NCBI RefSeq assembly: GCF_002933465.1
Contig: NZ_PSZE01000018.1
Coordinates: forward strand, 62,001 to 126,000
Reading direction: 5' to 3'
DNA: 64,000 nucleotides
DNA from: Nocardia nova
GTDB taxonomy: Bacteria > Actinomycetota > Actinomycetes > Mycobacteriales > Mycobacteriaceae
The notes under the pieces are model-generated. The model was not told the origin of the DNA, did not search any database, and worked only from the letters and a program-made list of their open reading frames with translations. The translations under genes and the position numbers were made by a program. Shown here piece after piece: positions 26,784-35,180 of the stretch. Within the stretch, counting starts at the first letter, position 1, and every line of letters starts with the position of its first letter.

Positions 26784-28307
26784 GTGTATCCCCCAATCAT
26801 CGCAGCCGAGCGCCCGGACGATACTGCGTTCGTGATGGCGGCGTCCGGGACGTCGCTGACCTACGCCGAGCTCGACCGTCAGTCCAACCAGCTTGCACAC
26901 CTGTTACGTGCCAGAGGGGTCGCCGCCGGCACTTCCCTGCTCATCGTCATGGAAAACCGGATCGAATGGCCGGTGATAGTCGCCGCGGGTATGCGCTCGG
27001 GCATGTTCGTCACCCCGGTCAACCGGTATCTGAGTGCCCCGGAGTTGGCGGCGTTGTTCGCCGAGGCCGATCCGGCTGCTGTCGTCACGACCGCCCCGTT
27101 GCGTGACGCCGTCACCGAAGCCCTGGGCGAGCGCGAGGGCGTCGTGCGGCTGTGCGCGGACGGTGCAGATGACAACTTCGAGGACCTGGCCACCGCAATT
27201 GCCGATCAGCCTGACAGCCCGATCGCCGACGAGACTCTAGGCGCACGAGTCATGTACAGCGGCGGCACCACAGGGCGTCCCAAGGCCTTTCGCCAGCAAC
27301 TGCTAGGAGTACATCCCGCGCAGGCTCCAGCGCGTCACGGCCCGCTCGCACAAGCGCTCGGGATCGATTCCGACACGGTATTGCTCTCCCCGGCGCCCAA
27401 CTATCACGCCGCGCCGTTCACCTTCCAACTGATGGTCTTGGCTGCCGGCGGGACGGTCGTCTGCATGGAGCGATTCGACGCTGCGGCGGCGATGACCGCC
27501 ATCGAGCGGTATCAGGTCACCCACTCTCAATGGGTACCCACCATGCTTCTGCGACTTCTGCGGCTCGATGACCGCGAGCGGATTCCACTCGCTCCGAGCC
27601 ACCGAGTCGCAGTCACCTCCGGCGCCCCGTGCCCGGTAGAGGTCAAAGAGCAAATCAATGATTGGTGGGGCACGATTCTGCACGAGTACTACGGCGCTTC
27701 CGAGGGATACGGCTACACCTATATCTCCGCCGAGGAGTCGCGCACCCACCCTGGTTCGGTCGGCCGGCCACTGGGCGCAACGAAGGTACGTATCGGCGAT
27801 CGGGACGGCACACCGCTACCCACCGGGGCGGTTGGTCGGGTCTACTTTGCCCGGCCCACCGACGCGGCATACCGCAACACCGACGAGGCCACCGATGGCA
27901 GCACGTGGCGCAGCATGGGCGATTCCGGATACGTCGACGACGAAGGATTTCTCTACCTCGCGGGCCGCGAGAGCTTCATGATCATCTCCGGTGGCGTCAA
28001 TATCTATCCCGAGCAGATCGAGGAAGTACTCGTTACCCATCCCGATGTGGCCGATGCCGCGGTCTTCGGCGTTCCGGATCCGGAGTTCGGCGAACGGGTG
28101 ACCGCCCTGGTAGAACTTCGCCCAGGCCGAGCGGGCGACGCGCAGACCGCTCGCGCGCTGATCGAGCACTGCCGCGCCGCCATGGCAGCGTTCAAAGCGC
28201 CGAAGACGATCGAGTTCGTCGAGGCGCTGCCCCGCACGGATACCGGCAAACTCAATAAAAAGAACCTGCGCGCCGACTACCTGGCCGCGCGATCTGTGTC
28301 CCGATGA
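26784..28307 (+). CDS. AMP-forming acyl-CoA synthetase/ligase
   Basis: A 507-residue ANL-superfamily enzyme. The P-loop MYSGGTTGRPKAF lies near 155-167. Further on are EYYGASEGYG (about 300), the GDSGYVDDEGFLYLAGR hinge region and the C-terminal lysine in DTGKLNKK. It activates a carboxylate with ATP and CoA. The GTG at 26784 has AAGAGG four nucleotides upstream. It is divergent from the P450 run and probably CoA-activates the acid made by the ALDH. The small winged-helix gene begins at or just after its stop. Confidence 0.9.
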   Translation: MYPPIIAAERPDDTAFVMAASGTSLTYAELDRQSNQLAHLLRARGVAAGTSLLIVMENRIEWPVIVAAGMRSGMFVTPVNRYLSAPELAALFAEADPAAVVTTAPLRDAVTEALGEREGVVRLCADGADDNFEDLATAIADQPDSPIADETLGARVMYSGGTTGRPKAFRQQLLGVHPAQAPARHGPLAQALGIDSDTVLLSPAPNYHAAPFTFQLMVLAAGGTVVCMERFDAAAAMTAIERYQVTHSQWVPTMLLRLLRLDDRERIPLAPSHRVAVTSGAPCPVEVKEQINDWWGTILHEYYGASEGYGYTYISAEESRTHPGSVGRPLGATKVRIGDRDGTPLPTGAVGRVYFARPTDAAYRNTDEATDGSTWRSMGDSGYVDDEGFLYLAGRESFMIISGGVNIYPEQIEEVLVTHPDVADAAVFGVPDPEFGERVTALVELRPGRAGDAQTARALIEHCRAAMAAFKAPKTIEFVEALPRTDTGKLNKKNLRADYLAARSVSR

Positions 28308-28327
28308 CACCCGACACCCAGGAGGCA

Positions 28328-28945
28328 ATGATGCCCGAGACGTTCGACCTGTTGCACGCACTCCGTGTCAAAGGACTGTCCAACGACGAAGTGCTGGCCG
28401 AACTGTCCGGAGTCCCCGCGCCCGAACTGACCGATCAGCTTGCGCCGCTGATCGAGCAGGGGCTGGTGACCCGTCGAGAAGGCCGCCTAGCTGGTTCGAC
28501 GCTGACTCCTGCCGGGCGTGACAAACACCAGAATCTCCTTCTCGCCGACCCGGAGACTGCCAGCGCTCGCCCGCAGATCGAGGCCTTCTACGAGTCGTTC
28601 TTGCCGGTGAACGGCCAGTTCAAGGAAATCTGCCGAGACTGGCAAATGCGTTCGGAGACCGAACCCAACGACCACAGCGACGCCGACTACGACCAACGCG
28701 TCATCGCGCGACTGACCGAGGTGGACAAGGAACTCGAACCCAGCCTGCTCACCTTGGGTAGCCAGCTTCCCCGATTCGGGCGCTACCGCAACCGCCTCAG
28801 TGCCGCGCTCGACCGCGTCCGCGGTGGCGACAATGCCGCCTTCGCCCGACCGATGTACAACAGCTACCACGACATTTGGATGGAACTCCACCAAGATCTG
28901 CTGCTGAGCTTGGACCGCACCCGCGGTCAGCACGACGAAGGCTGA
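28328..28945 (+). CDS. winged-helix protein associated with the kinase locus
   Basis: A 205-residue protein of no family I can name. Residues about 1-65 look like a winged helix (LHALRVKGLSNDEVLAELSG, then LIEQGLVTRREGRLAGSTLT and PAGRDKHQN). The rest is helical and ends with the distinctive FARPMYNSYHDIWMELHQDL. The start ATGATG at 28328 has AGGAGG in front; an earlier ATG at 28304 overlaps the acyl-CoA synthetase stop. A shrunken copy at 32863-33072 keeps the ribosome site with ATGATG, the start and the FARP..YSYHDIW motif. It may be an accessory subunit of the split kinase or a regulator; this is inference. Confidence 0.7.
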   Translation: MMPETFDLLHALRVKGLSNDEVLAELSGVPAPELTDQLAPLIEQGLVTRREGRLAGSTLTPAGRDKHQNLLLADPETASARPQIEAFYESFLPVNGQFKEICRDWQMRSETEPNDHSDADYDQRVIARLTEVDKELEPSLLTLGSQLPRFGRYRNRLSAALDRVRGGDNAAFARPMYNSYHDIWMELHQDLLLSLDRTRGQHDEG

Positions 28946-29129
28946 CCCACTCGCCAGGTCGACAGACGTGATCCGGGCGCCGCACACATGAACTCGTGCG
29001 GCACCCGGATCTTCGTCGTCGATCGATGCCACGCTCTGGTTGTGACCTTGGCCCCCGGACCGGCGCCGAAAACGCGGGAGGCGGTACCAGGTTTACCGGT
29101 ACCGCCTTCTCGCTTCCACTGGTGTCGTA

Positions 29130-29195
29130 CTACCTCGGCGCCATCCGGATCGCGCCGTCGAGGCGGATCACCTCGCCGTTGAGCAGGATTGGAGA
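29130..29195 (-). pseudogene. C-terminal tip of an SDR
   Basis: The minus strand reads SPILLNGEVIRLDGAIRMAPR then stop, the typical last 20 residues of acetoacetyl-CoA-reductase-like or 3-hydroxyacyl-CoA SDRs. A stop codon precedes it in frame. It is a fragment only. Confidence 0.65.
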
Positions 29196-29250
29196 CTATG
29201 TGCCCGACCAGCGCAGATAGGGCACGCAGCAGACCGAACAGAGCGTCGCT

Positions 29251-29282
29251 GCCCACGGAGTGCGTGGGCCCTTCTCTCCTTT
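29251..29282 (+). terminator. possible terminator hairpin
   Basis: GCCCACG and CGTGGGC form a 7-bp stem with a 5-nt loop, followed by a pyrimidine-rich run (CCTTCTCTCCTTT). It lies between the convergent winged-helix and SurE-like genes and would act on the plus-strand transcript. Confidence 0.4.
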
Positions 29283-29301
29283 GGTCCGTGATGGAGCGGT
29301 T

Positions 29302-30099
29302 CTAGTCGTGGGCCGATACCGGAAGGGGGCGGCCCAGAAGGGTGTCCTCGATCGCTGAGGCAGCGTCGTGTCCGTCCGGCCCACTCTCGGTGGCGACGCC
29401 GCGCAAGACACTCAGCGCCACGAAACCGTCCCGGACGGCGGCGGAATCCGTACCGACGCCGAGTCGCTCGGTATTGTCGAAACGCAGCAGGCGGATTGCC
29501 TCGGTTGAACGTTCGAGGCTCAGGCCCATCAGCCCGCGCGGCGCGAGGGTCGTGGTGCGCACTCCCTTGATTTCCTGCAGCTCGACATCGGGGACGTTGA
29601 GGTTGAGCATCGTGGGCTCGGGACGGTCCGCAAGCCACCCCACAGCAGCAACGGCCACCGCGGCCGCAGTATCGAAACGGTGGACGGGAGCGAACCCACA
29701 GCTGACAGCAACAGCCCGGAGGCCAAGCGCGGTCGCGCACAGCGCGGCGCCGACCGTGCTCGAATGCAGAACCAGCCGGCCGGTGTTGTGCCCTGGGTTG
29801 ACTCCGCTGACCACAAGCTCGGGCGGGGGCCCGAACAGGCCGAATCGGTAGGCCATCACACCGAAAGCAGGCGGGGCATCGAACCCGATCACCCGCACCT
29901 CAGGCAGCTCGGGAAATCGCGTCTCCTGATAGGCGATCTCGGCGCCGTGCTCCAGGGTCCCCAGAGAGGAGCCGCTACCACTGTGGTCGGTCAACGGCGC
30001 GGCCACCTCGATCTCGTAGCCCGCCGCGTGCAACTGCCGTGCCAGCGTCCGCAATCCGGACGAGCCGATCCCATCGTCGTTGGTGACCATGATCCGCAT
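29302..30099 (-). CDS. SurE-family phosphatase
   Basis: A 265-residue SurE-fold metallophosphatase. It starts MRIMVTNDDGIGS with the metal-binding Asp pair, has Ser in the next strand (DHSGSGSS) and the metal Asn in VVSGVNPGHNTG. SurE proteins remove phosphate from nucleotides and other small phosphate esters. Normally surE sits in a stress locus; here it stands alone facing the PEP-utilising-type gene, with a dyad operator 55 nt upstream. This makes it the candidate dephosphorylating step of the proposed pathway. ATG 30099 is chosen by homology; GAGAAGG lies upstream. Confidence 0.85.
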   Translation of the reverse strand: MRIMVTNDDGIGSSGLRTLARQLHAAGYEIEVAAPLTDHSGSGSSLGTLEHGAEIAYQETRFPELPEVRVIGFDAPPAFGVMAYRFGLFGPPPELVVSGVNPGHNTGRLVLHSSTVGAALCATALGLRAVAVSCGFAPVHRFDTAAAVAVAAVGWLADRPEPTMLNLNVPDVELQEIKGVRTTTLAPRGLMGLSLERSTEAIRLLRFDNTERLGVGTDSAAVRDGFVALSVLRGVATESGPDGHDAASAIEDTLLGRPLPVSAHD

Positions 30100-30153
30100 C
30101 TCGTCGATCCCTTCTCCGCCGCTCCACTCGAACACGACTGACAGCCATTAATT

Positions 30154-30169
30154 GTGACTATATGTTCAC
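30154..30169. promoter_or_regulatory. GYGAC-N7-TCAC dyad, site 4 (before SurE-like gene)
   Basis: GTGACTATATGTTCAC lies 55 nt before the SurE-like start. With one flanking base on each side it reads TGTGAC...TTCACA, but its 8-nt spacer does not fit CRP. Confidence 0.65.
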
Positions 30170-30353
30170 ATACTAGTCTCACCCTGTCACGATCAGGCTT
30201 CGACGCCGCGCACATCACGAGTTCACAGAAAGACCGCAGATAGAGGTCGAAAATGCGTTCAGAGTGGTCTTCGACCTGCAAGATGGACACGTCAGCGGTG
30301 GGGAGAAATTCCCACGAGACCGCTTGACACAGTGACTGCTATCACAGCAAACT

Positions 30354-30369
30354 GTGACTAGACAGTCGC
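30354..30369. promoter_or_regulatory. GYGAC-N7-TCAC dyad, site 5 (before PEP-utilising-type gene)
   Basis: GTGACTAGACAGTCGC (reverse GCGACTGTCTAGTCAC) has near-perfect symmetry. It ends 54 nt before the start of the PEP-utilising-type gene. TTGACA at 30324 upstream may be part of the promoter. Confidence 0.65.
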
Positions 30370-30423
30370 TAAAAGCTCGACGCCGACCCTAGGTGCCGAC
30401 CACGTGTGGAAAGAAGGCTTCAG

Positions 30424-32166
30424 ATGGCCCCCTGGCCCATTGACGACGATGCGTCGAAAGTGTTTCCGTTGTACTCCCGGGCCAACGTCGGGGAGATCTT
30501 CCCCGACCCGATCAGCCCTCTGAACGCCTCGGCCGGCTTCCAGCACAACCTGGAGCCAGGCTGGCGTGACGCCTTCGTCGCGTGCCGAGTCTGGGATCAC
30601 GAGCTGTACGACCGCGCCGCGGACAAGAACATCCTCCCCGCCTTCGGCAGCTACCTCTATATCAACATGTCGCTGATGCGGCTGTTCGGCGTCCGCGTGC
30701 CGGGTATGTCGCCTGAGGCGGTGGACTTGCAGTATTTCGGCGATATGCCCGGCATCCCCAGTTACGAGTCCGAGCGACGCGACTTCGACGAGAGCCCGGA
30801 GCACGAGCAGGCCGCGGGCGCGTGGTTGCTGGAAGAAGTTATCGGGGCGACCGCCCTGACCGAGTACGACAACGACCGGCGCGAAGTGCTCGAAATCCGC
30901 GCCAACCGGCCCGAGATGACTTCACTCAGCGACAGGGAACTGCGGGAGCGCCTGACATCGTTCGATTACATCCTGCGCCCCCTGTTCAAACACCACATCG
31001 AAGCGAGCCTCAAATGCGGCGTCGGCCTCGGCGCGATAGGACAAATCGCCACCGCGGTCGGACGCCCCGAACTTGCTCTCAGCCTGGTCAGCGGCATCGG
31101 TGACGTAGATTCCACCGGCCCGTCCACCCGGATGTGGACGTTGAGTCGCGCAGCCCAAGCCCCGGCGGTAGCCGAGGTGTTCGACGGCGGTCTCGACGGA
31201 CTGTACGACCGTCTCGGATCCGCCACGGACCCCGCCGTCAAGCAGTTCGCTGCCGATCTCGACACTTTCTTGTCCGACTGGGACTTCCGTGGCCCCGCCG
31301 AATGGGAGATCCGCGCAGCGACCTGGGGGGTCAAGCCCGAATTGGCACTTGCCACCATCGATCGAATGCGTCAGGTCAGCGATGCCGAAGCGCCCGACGC
31401 CAAGAACGACGCCCGGGCCCGGGAGCGCGAATCCGCCACTGCCACCATCCGCGAACTGGTCGCCGCCGACGCCGAACTCAGTGCCCAGTTCGAAGCGACA
31501 CTGGCCGCGGCCGCCCTGTGGTTGCGCGGGCGCGAGCGAGCCCGCACAACCGCGGCAATGGTCATCCACGAAATCCGGCTGCCCGCACTCGAACTCGGAC
31601 GGCGAGGGGTGGCGGCCGGTGCGCTGGACGCGCCACAACACTTCTTCATGCTCTTCGCCGACGAACTCGACGACTACCTCGCGGATCCGCAGAAGTACAC
31701 CACAGTGCTGCGCGAGCGCGAGGCCGCCTACCTCGACCTGTTCGACCGCGAACCCCCGTTCGTCGTCGCCGGCGCTCCCCCGGCTGTCGACACCTGGAAG
31801 CGTCGCTCCGAGCGCGAGAGCACTGCGCTCGAGGTCGGCGCCACACTGTCGGGAGTCTCCGGCTGTTCGGGTGTCGCCCGCGGCCGTGCCCGCGTCCTCA
31901 CCTCTGCCGACGACCCTTCCGCGCTCGAACCGGGCGACATCCTCATCGCCCCGATCACGGACCCATCCTGGACGCCGCTGTTCGTCGCCGCGGCCGGCGT
32001 CGTCGTCGATGTGGGCGCGCCCTTCTCCCACGCCGCCATCGTCAGCCGGGAACTGGGAATCCCCTGTATCGTCTCCGCGACCGATGCGACCCGCAAGATC
32101 CCCGATGGTGCTTATGTTGAGGTCGACGGCACCAACGCCACCGTCACGATCCTGCCCGCCGAATAA
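30424..32166 (+). CDS. PEP-utilising-type protein with substrate-like domain and phosphohistidine domain
   Basis: A 580-residue protein. About 440 N-terminal residues form a largely helical region resembling the substrate-binding part of rifampin phosphotransferase-like proteins. The C-terminal swivel domain has GVARGRARVL, GDILIAPITDPSWTPLF and the phosphorylatable His in GAPFSHAAIVSRELGIPC (near residue 536). No ATP-grasp domain is present. In split enzymes such as phenylphosphate synthase and the Corynebacterium CreH/CreI pair, one chain binds ATP and another carries substrate and His. The PPDK-like chain at 21745 would supply ATP use. AAGAAGG lies six nucleotides before ATG 30424. Confidence 0.82.
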   Translation: MAPWPIDDDASKVFPLYSRANVGEIFPDPISPLNASAGFQHNLEPGWRDAFVACRVWDHELYDRAADKNILPAFGSYLYINMSLMRLFGVRVPGMSPEAVDLQYFGDMPGIPSYESERRDFDESPEHEQAAGAWLLEEVIGATALTEYDNDRREVLEIRANRPEMTSLSDRELRERLTSFDYILRPLFKHHIEASLKCGVGLGAIGQIATAVGRPELALSLVSGIGDVDSTGPSTRMWTLSRAAQAPAVAEVFDGGLDGLYDRLGSATDPAVKQFAADLDTFLSDWDFRGPAEWEIRAATWGVKPELALATIDRMRQVSDAEAPDAKNDARARERESATATIRELVAADAELSAQFEATLAAAALWLRGRERARTTAAMVIHEIRLPALELGRRGVAAGALDAPQHFFMLFADELDDYLADPQKYTTVLREREAAYLDLFDREPPFVVAGAPPAVDTWKRRSERESTALEVGATLSGVSGCSGVARGRARVLTSADDPSALEPGDILIAPITDPSWTPLFVAAAGVVVDVGAPFSHAAIVSRELGIPCIVSATDATRKIPDGAYVEVDGTNATVTILPAE

Positions 32167-32194
32167 CTCCGCCAGCGAGCCTGTTCCGTGAATC

Positions 32195-32227
32195 GCGCCG
32201 CGCCACCGCGTTTCGGTGGCGCGGCGC
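32195..32227. terminator. strong GC hairpin after the PEP-utilising-type gene
   Basis: GCGCCGCGCCACCG and its exact complement form a perfect 14-bp stem with loop CGTTT, 28 nt after the stop. There is no T-run, which is common for actinobacterial terminators. Confidence 0.55.
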
Positions 32228-32590
32228 AGCCACCAAGCCGTCGCTGCCTAAACGCAAGAAGCTCGTGCGGGTTCTTCCGCTCGCCGGCAAGCACCGAAGC
32301 GTCACGCCGCCGGCGCTACGGTCCCACTGATGACGCGCGTTGCGTTGTCGGCAGCACGTGAAAAATTCACGTCCCCATTGACATGCGTGCGCTGTCCGGA
32401 AAGTCGGTCGCGCCTACCTCGACCTGCTCCGCGAATGAACCCTGCTGAGCGACTGCACCATTCAGCAAGCAGAATTTACGGAAAGCGAGCCTGATCCAGC
32501 TTTCAACCGGAAGCAACACTGCTCGACTGCGATCTTCTTCAGATGTGTCACCGATGTCCCGCTATCCCGGGAGGCCCGGCCAGCGTGCTC
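32228..32590. other. region without a supported gene
   Basis: About 360 nt in which I see no family resemblance, ribosome site or strong repeat on either strand. Confidence 0.4.
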
Positions 32591-32866
32591 TTAGCGCCGA
32601 GGAAGTGACCGACCTATACTGGCCGGGCCCTCAACCCACAGCTGTGCGCACGGTAGCAGTGGCAGGTCCATACAGCAATCGCTACAGATGTGGGCACGCA
32701 GGCCCGAAGGCCACTGTCGAAGCGCGGTAACGAAATTGCGAGCCTGTTGGAGCGTTGCACGAAATTCCAAGGCCGACCCTGCGAGCATGATTTCCACCCG
32801 GCACCATTGCTGATCCGAGTCGTCGTGTGTCGACATCGCGGAGACCACCTGAACCGAGGGCGTCAC
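32591..32866 (-). CDS. hypothetical protein coupled to the shrunken winged-helix gene
   Basis: A 91-residue frame beginning with GTG that overlaps the preceding stop by 4 nt (GTGA), the same coupling seen elsewhere in this locus. The central part CRVEIMLAGSALEFRATLQQ looks coding, followed by a Cys-rich tail (CSDCCMDL). I do not recognise it. It may be a real small gene kept after its partner decayed, or a chance frame. Confidence 0.4.
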   Translation of the reverse strand: MTPSVQVVSAMSTHDDSDQQWCRVEIMLAGSALEFRATLQQARNFVTALRQWPSGLRAHICSDCCMDLPLLPCAQLWVEGPASIGRSLPRR

Positions 32867-33072
32867 CCCTCGTCGTGTACGCCTTGTTCGCGGCCCCGGA
32901 TCAATCTGGGGTGCTGACGCAATTGTGTCCAGATGTCGTGGTAGCTGTAGTACCTCGGCCGCGCGAAAGCCCTGAGGTCACCGCCCCGCCCGGCCCGTTC
33001 GGCGAGGGCCGTGCCGCCTGCAACCCCCTCGGCGCGCAGCGAGTGCAGTATCTCCAGCTCGTTCAGCATCAT
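32863..33072 (-). pseudogene. internally deleted copy of the winged-helix gene at 28328
   Basis: A 69-residue remnant. It keeps GGAGGTA-ATGATG at the start, an N-terminal piece (EILHSLRAEGV) matching LHALRVKGL of the full gene, then jumps to GGDLRAFARPRYYSYHDIWTQL, which matches GGDNAAFARPMYNSYHDIWMEL, and ends HDEG like the full copy. About 135 codons are missing while the frame is kept. A dyad operator lies 81 nt upstream. It is either a dead paralogue or a mini-protein. Confidence 0.75.
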
Positions 33073-33152
33073 TACCTCCGGGTTTGCCGTGCCGGCGACG
33101 TGGTAGGCCGGCGGCGGCATGGCGATCTCTAGGGATCTACAACACCTCATTT

Positions 33153-33168
33153 GTGAACATTCAGTCGC
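33153..33168. promoter_or_regulatory. GYGAC-N7-TCAC dyad, site 6 (before the shrunken copy)
   Basis: GTGAACATTCAGTCGC (reverse GCGACTGAATGTTCAC) lies 81 nt before the start of the deleted winged-helix copy. Confidence 0.6.
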
Positions 33169-33641
33169 TACTTGCCCAGAGTAGACGGCCAATAGCCCCA
33201 TATACAAGGTGTAATTGCCTTCTCTCCTGAATTGATCTTGTGAATTTTGTGTCGCAAATTGGGGGACCGGGTAGAGGGCCGCTCGCCCATCCAGCGCAGG
33301 TGAAATCCCCCGTGGCCGGAACCGCCTCGGTCCTCAGCGTGTTGCTGGATCGGCAGTCTCTTTAACCAGGTTCGGACGGTGGTGCGAGTATTGGCGGGCC
33401 GTTCGGGTTCTGACGGCGCTACCGGTGTGGGTATCGCGTCGAACCTGCGATCCGCGAACGGAGGCGGTGTGTTCCCGCAGGGAATCCCACACCCGCATTC
33501 GACGAACCAATCGGTCGAAACCGGGGTAATCCGCTGGACTGGCTCGTCAACGCGCCCATCGATCGCGTTCCAGGATCGGGGTACGCGGTCGTTCTTGACG
33601 CGCGCCGCGCCGAGCCTCCCACTCGCACCGGCAGCGGCAGA
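33169..33641. other. region without a supported gene
   Basis: About 470 nt with a locally A/T-rich part near 33200-33260. Long overlapping frames exist on both strands but none resembles a known family. If the fetB-like gene once had an ATPase partner, no trace is readable here. Confidence 0.4.
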
Positions 33642-34393
33642 ATGATCACGGTGAGCGTCGCGTCGCCCGGAGTAGGTTTGGCAGTGTTGTGCCTGGTGCT
33701 CGTTGCCACATCGGCAGCGGTGTACCGGCTCGCATATCTGGGCTCGATGCTGATCGTGCCCGGTGCAGCAGTTCGCGCGATCGTGCAACTGAGTGTGGTC
33801 GCGCTCGTGCTCGCCGCAGCCCTGCGCCATCTGTGGTCCTCGTTTCTCGTTCTGGGCGTGATGTTCGCGGCCGCGGTGTTCACCTCCTCCCGCCGAGCAC
33901 GAGCCGGACGCTCCGGAGCATGGCTGGCCGCAGCCCTCGCGACCGGATGGGCTGCGGTCCTGCCGCTGATGCTTCTCAGCGGGGTCGTTCCCCTCGCAGG
34001 GCCTGCGGTCGTCCCCGTCGGTGGCATCATCCTCGGCGGCGCCATGACCGCAACCTCACTGGCGGCACGCCGTGCCCTCGACGCCGTTCACGACCGGCGC
34101 GGCGAGATCGAGGCGGCTATGGCCTTGGGATTCACCGACCGCCACGCACGCCTGGAAATCATCAGATCCACAGCAGCCGACGCCCTGCTGCCAGGCGTCG
34201 ACCAAACCCGCACGGTCGGATTGGTCACGCTGCCGGGCGCATTCGTCGGCGTCCTTATCGCCAGCGGCTCCGCTGTCCGCGCGGCCGCGTCCAAATACTG
34301 GTTCTCCTCGGCCTGCTCCTCGCGCAATCCTGTGCGGTCGCGGTCACCATCGAACTCGTCGCTCACGGCCGAATCCGACGACACACACACTGA
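33642..34393 (+). pseudogene. frameshifted FetB/UPF0014-type ABC permease
   Basis: The frame from ATG 33642 gives several membrane segments and the UPF0014 core (TVGLVTLPGAFVGVLIASGS). It is then thrown out of frame at about 34290. The proper C-terminus (VQILVLLGLLLAQSCAVAV and TIELVAHGRIRRH) continues in another frame to TGA at 34391. Loss of one base within GCGGCCGCGTCC explains it. FetB is the permease of an iron or metal export pair with the ATPase FetA, which is not seen here. If the shift is a sequencing error the gene would be about 250 residues. Confidence 0.75.
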
Positions 34394-34527
34394 GTACCCG
34401 GACATCGATACGCGTTCCACCGACAACAACGCGGAGTCTCGGTCAACCGTCGCGCGGCGCTAAGGATCCGTATGGATTGTCATCCGCACCTTGCGGCGGA
34501 CGCGCTGCCGGCGGCACGGTGCGCGGT

Positions 34528-35031
34528 ATGCGAGGGATCGGGCCGTTCGCCGCCGCACTGATTGCCACGATCTGCGTGACGGCCGGATGCTCGAGCCACA
34601 CACAGCAGAATGCCGCCGTGCGGCCCGTCGACGATCCCAACCTGTTGGCCGGCTGCGGTCCGCTGTCCGATTCGGTCATCGCCGCCACGCTGCGGGTGCC
34701 CGCCGTGGAATCCGAGGGCGGCGGGTGGCGCGCTACCTACCCCGGCGCCGGCACAGCCGAGCTCACCTACGCGTGGTTGCGCGGCGACACCCTCGCCCGC
34801 GACGTGGACGTGGCCAACCAGCAGGGGTATCGGGTCGAGAAGATCGTGATCAAACGCTTCGGCGGAATGTACTGGCGCACTCCCCGCGACCCCGGCAGCT
34901 GCGCGGTCACGGTCGCCGATACCGGAACCGTGACCTGGTGGGTGAACAACCGCGACCACACCGACCGGCCCGACCCCTGCGCCGCGGCGATGAACCTGAT
35001 GCAGGCCACCCTCTCGGTCGACGGTGTCTGA
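34528..35031 (+). CDS. DUF3558-type lipoprotein
   Basis: A 167-residue protein with a lipoprotein signal (hydrophobic stretch FAAALIATICVTAGC, acylated Cys near residue 21). A domain follows with a paired Cys (LAGCGPLSD and DPGSCAVTV, DPCAAAMNL), as in the DUF3558 family of mycolate actinomycetes. It would sit on the outer face of the membrane. Function unknown. ATG 34528 is used; a GTG three codons earlier is possible. A 149-nt gap separates it from the MgtE-like gene. Confidence 0.7.
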   Translation: MRGIGPFAAALIATICVTAGCSSHTQQNAAVRPVDDPNLLAGCGPLSDSVIAATLRVPAVESEGGGWRATYPGAGTAELTYAWLRGDTLARDVDVANQQGYRVEKIVIKRFGGMYWRTPRDPGSCAVTVADTGTVTWWVNNRDHTDRPDPCAAAMNLMQATLSVDGV

Positions 35032-35180
35032 CCGGTCGGCATGTCCTCCACCTCTACCCTGCCCCGGCGCGGCATCCATCGTTCAGGTAAATGTCGGCGT
35101 CGCGTAGTCGCCGGCGTGACCCAGACGGTGCAGAATCCGGATCACATCATCGGTGTCGGTCGGCGAGGTGGGAGTTGGAC

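Noticed and set aside
30153..30170. CRP-like site TGTGA...TCACA
   Set aside because: The spacer is 8 nt, not the 6 nt of CRP sites, and the site fits the local six-copy dyad better.
30332..30345. GTGACTGCTATCAC as a seventh regulon site
   Set aside because: Its length is 14 nt, so the half-sites are two bases closer than in the six accepted sites.
34480..35079. 199-codon frame opposite the DUF3558 lipoprotein
   Set aside because: It is a codon-bias shadow; the plus strand has a lipobox and family Cys pattern.
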